A stretch of 64,000 nucleotides of DNA, from positions 124,001 to 188,000 of the forward strand of contig NZ_JACJKY010000001.1 of assembly GCF_016901855.1 (NCBI RefSeq), written 5' to 3'. A program made the translations under genes and the position numbers. Source of the stretch: Merdimmobilis hominis. Lineage in GTDB: Bacteria; Bacillota; Clostridia; Oscillospirales; Ruminococcaceae. The notes under the pieces were generated by a model. It had not been told where the DNA came from. It searched no databases and saw nothing but the letters and a program-made list of their open reading frames with translations. This document shows, piece after piece, positions 62,955 to 64,000 of the stretch (positions are counted from its first letter, which is position 1; the number at the start of each line of letters is the position of its first letter).

Positions 62955-63064
62955 GCCATAGGACGCATATACAAGTCGCGGTTGATTGTTTTTCTTCCGT
63001 CTAAAAATTCAAGCTCTTCCGCTGTAAACGGAAGCAGTTCCTTTAAAATTTCCTGCCGAATCAT
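62933..63064 (-). pseudogene. N-terminal fragment of an AraC-type regulator fused out of frame to rhaA
   Basis: A short frame starts MIRQEILKELLPFTAEELEF and continues DGRKTINRDLYM, which resembles the N-terminus of clostridial cupin-AraC regulators (patterns such as ...ILxGxxxIxxxLY). After about 33 residues homology ends and the frame runs 10 codons into rhaA before TGA. A deletion between this gene and the rhaA start is the simplest reading. AraC identity rests on a short segment and is tentative. Confidence 0.5.
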
Positions 63065-63088
63065 ATCAACAAGCCTGCCTTTTTCGTG

Positions 63089-64000
63089 TCAGCACAAATA
63101 TTTGCGGATAAAGTAAGCCGGTGTACCGCTCCAGGCATGGCAATAGCTGTTGATGACGCGCGAGCCATACGGAGAAGCCAGTTTATCCGCCGGGTCATAT
63201 AGTTCATAGAAGCAATCCGCGCCGTCAGCGATCATGCCGCCCCAGTATGATTTAAGATACGCGATCGCCTCTGTCTGCATTCCGCTGATCCACAGCGCCT
63301 CAATGAAATGGTGGTAAAGATACGGCGTGATCATCTTCACAGGAGGATTTTTCTGGATGAGTCGTTTTAAAAGCGCCTCGTTTTCCTCTTTAGAAAACAC
63401 CTGTGCCAATACAAACCACACCTGCGAAGCCCATGAAATCTGACGTTCTGCGCCGCTTACGAAGAACCCTTTCGAAGCATCCCACAGCACACGCTTTGCG
63501 CCGTCGATGAGTGTATCGGACAATTCCTCAAATTCCCGTTTTTTCTCTTCATCTTTAAGCACATCTGCGAGCGTACATGCCTGTTTTACTGCATAAATAA
63601 AGATTGCCTGTGCGCTGGCCTGTTTATTGAGCACATCATTCCAGTCCACAAAACACCACCAGTCACTCCGATCGCGCAGGACACCGTCCTCTCTCAAATA
63701 GGTTTTTGCAATCGCAATCTGACGGCACGCTGTTTCCCAGAGTTCTTTTACACACGCCAAATCCTTCGTGTGCATATAGTAGTCGTGCAGACAGGAAACA
63801 AAGAACAGAGAATAATCAAACAGTACCGTATCATCGGTAATCGGCGACGGTTTTGTAAACACGCAGGCACTGACTCTGCCGTCTTCCTGGCAAAGCCCTG
63901 CGAATAAATACAAGCAGCGTTTGACAAGATCATTGTTTTGAAACGTTTCGTAGTTGGTCAGCGCCTGCAGCCGCAGATCGCCGATCCACAGCCGGCGGTC
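63089..64000 (-). CDS. GH78-like alpha-L-rhamnosidase, C-terminal part (runs off right edge)
   Basis: The open frame continues to the window edge (RRLWIGDLRLQALTNYETF), so only the C-terminal about 303 residues are seen. The (alpha/alpha)6-barrel pattern fits family 78: DYSLFFVSCLHDYYMHT, GVLRDRSDWWCFVDWND (acidic catalytic-type residues), ISWASQVWFVLAQVF, and ending in NSYCHAWSGTPAYFI, a very typical GH78 block. It would release rhamnose from plant or microbial glycans and feed rhaA-rhaD. It is 24 bp upstream of the AraC-like fragment. Confidence 0.82.
   Translation of the reverse strand, partial: DRRLWIGDLRLQALTNYETFQNNDLVKRCLYLFAGLCQEDGRVSACVFTKPSPITDDTVLFDYSLFFVSCLHDYYMHTKDLACVKELWETACRQIAIAKTYLREDGVLRDRSDWWCFVDWNDVLNKQASAQAIFIYAVKQACTLADVLKDEEKKREFEELSDTLIDGAKRVLWDASKGFFVSGAERQISWASQVWFVLAQVFSKEENEALLKRLIQKNPPVKMITPYLYHHFIEALWISGMQTEAIAYLKSYWGGMIADGADCFYELYDPADKLASPYGSRVINSYCHAWSGTPAYFIRKYLC

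Overview
The window comes from an endospore-forming member of the Clostridia (Firmicutes), probably Oscillospiraceae-like. The evidence is a complete spoIIIAA-AH operon, spoIIGA-sigE, spoIIIE, ylbJ, yqfC-yqfD, yunB, an alpha/beta small acid-soluble spore protein, a tyrS T-box leader, gatCAB and c-di-AMP genes, all in Firmicutes-type neighbourhoods. No species can be named from the sequence. tRNA genes are Leu(UAG) and Pro(GGG). No rRNA, CRISPR array or insertion sequence was seen.

Layout. 1-1.8 kb: a LysR regulator and a truncated MalY/PatB-type C-S lyase meet head to head at what looks like a deletion scar. 2.1-2.8 kb: tRNA-Leu and a membrane protein. 2.9-7.8 kb: the spoIIIA operon. 7.9-18.1 kb: a housekeeping run (Asp23-like, nusB, tsaD-like, xseAB, ispA, DUF212, dxs, tlyA, nadK, argR, recN), then T-box-tyrS. 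19.8-22.2 kb: two small unknown genes, a GH20-like hydrolase and a small membrane protein behind a LexA-like box. 22.3-29.9 kb: yfcE, tRNA-Pro, ppa, ylbJ, yqfC-yqfD, a collagen-like and a Cys-rich spore-surface candidate, pyrB with an added zinc ribbon, and yunB. 30-36.5 kb: tepA-ylzJ-spoIIIE-ygiQ, then a secreted metallo-beta-lactamase-fold protein and DUF3006. 36.6-39.5 kb: coaX and an ECF S component divergent from coaBC. 39.5-43.7 kb: a 1104-residue cytoplasmic glycosidase-like protein and an MscS channel. 43.8-48.6 kb: spoIIGA-sigE, a glycosyltransferase, an oxidoreductase, an unknown gene and a SASP gene. 48.7-59.6 kb, minus strand: xerC/D-like recombinase, cutC and the long operon cdaA-cdaR-FAD protein-ligA-gatC-gatA-gatB. 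59.8-64 kb, minus strand: a rhamnose-use cluster (GH78, AraC fragment, rhaA, rhaD, UroD-like) that is visibly rearranged.

How the genes work together. The window holds several stages of one sporulation programme. Spo0A and sigma-A would start spoIIGA-sigE. SigmaE would then drive spoIIIA, ylbJ and probably yqfCD and yunB. SpoIIIE pumps the chromosome into the forespore, and the SpoIIIA channel links mother cell and forespore. SASP protects spore DNA, and the collagen-like and Cys-rich proteins would build the outer surface. Putative sigmaE-, sigmaK- and sigmaG-type promoter elements can be read in front of several of these genes.

Most striking observation. rhaD carries a 360-bp internal inversion (61100-61459) bounded by a short GTTTYAT inverted repeat. 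Flipping the segment back in silico restores an uninterrupted reading frame of normal RhaD length. Together with the AraC'/rhaA fusion and the LysR/MalY scar, this shows that the sugar and amino-acid accessory genes at both window ends are being rearranged, while the core between them is intact.
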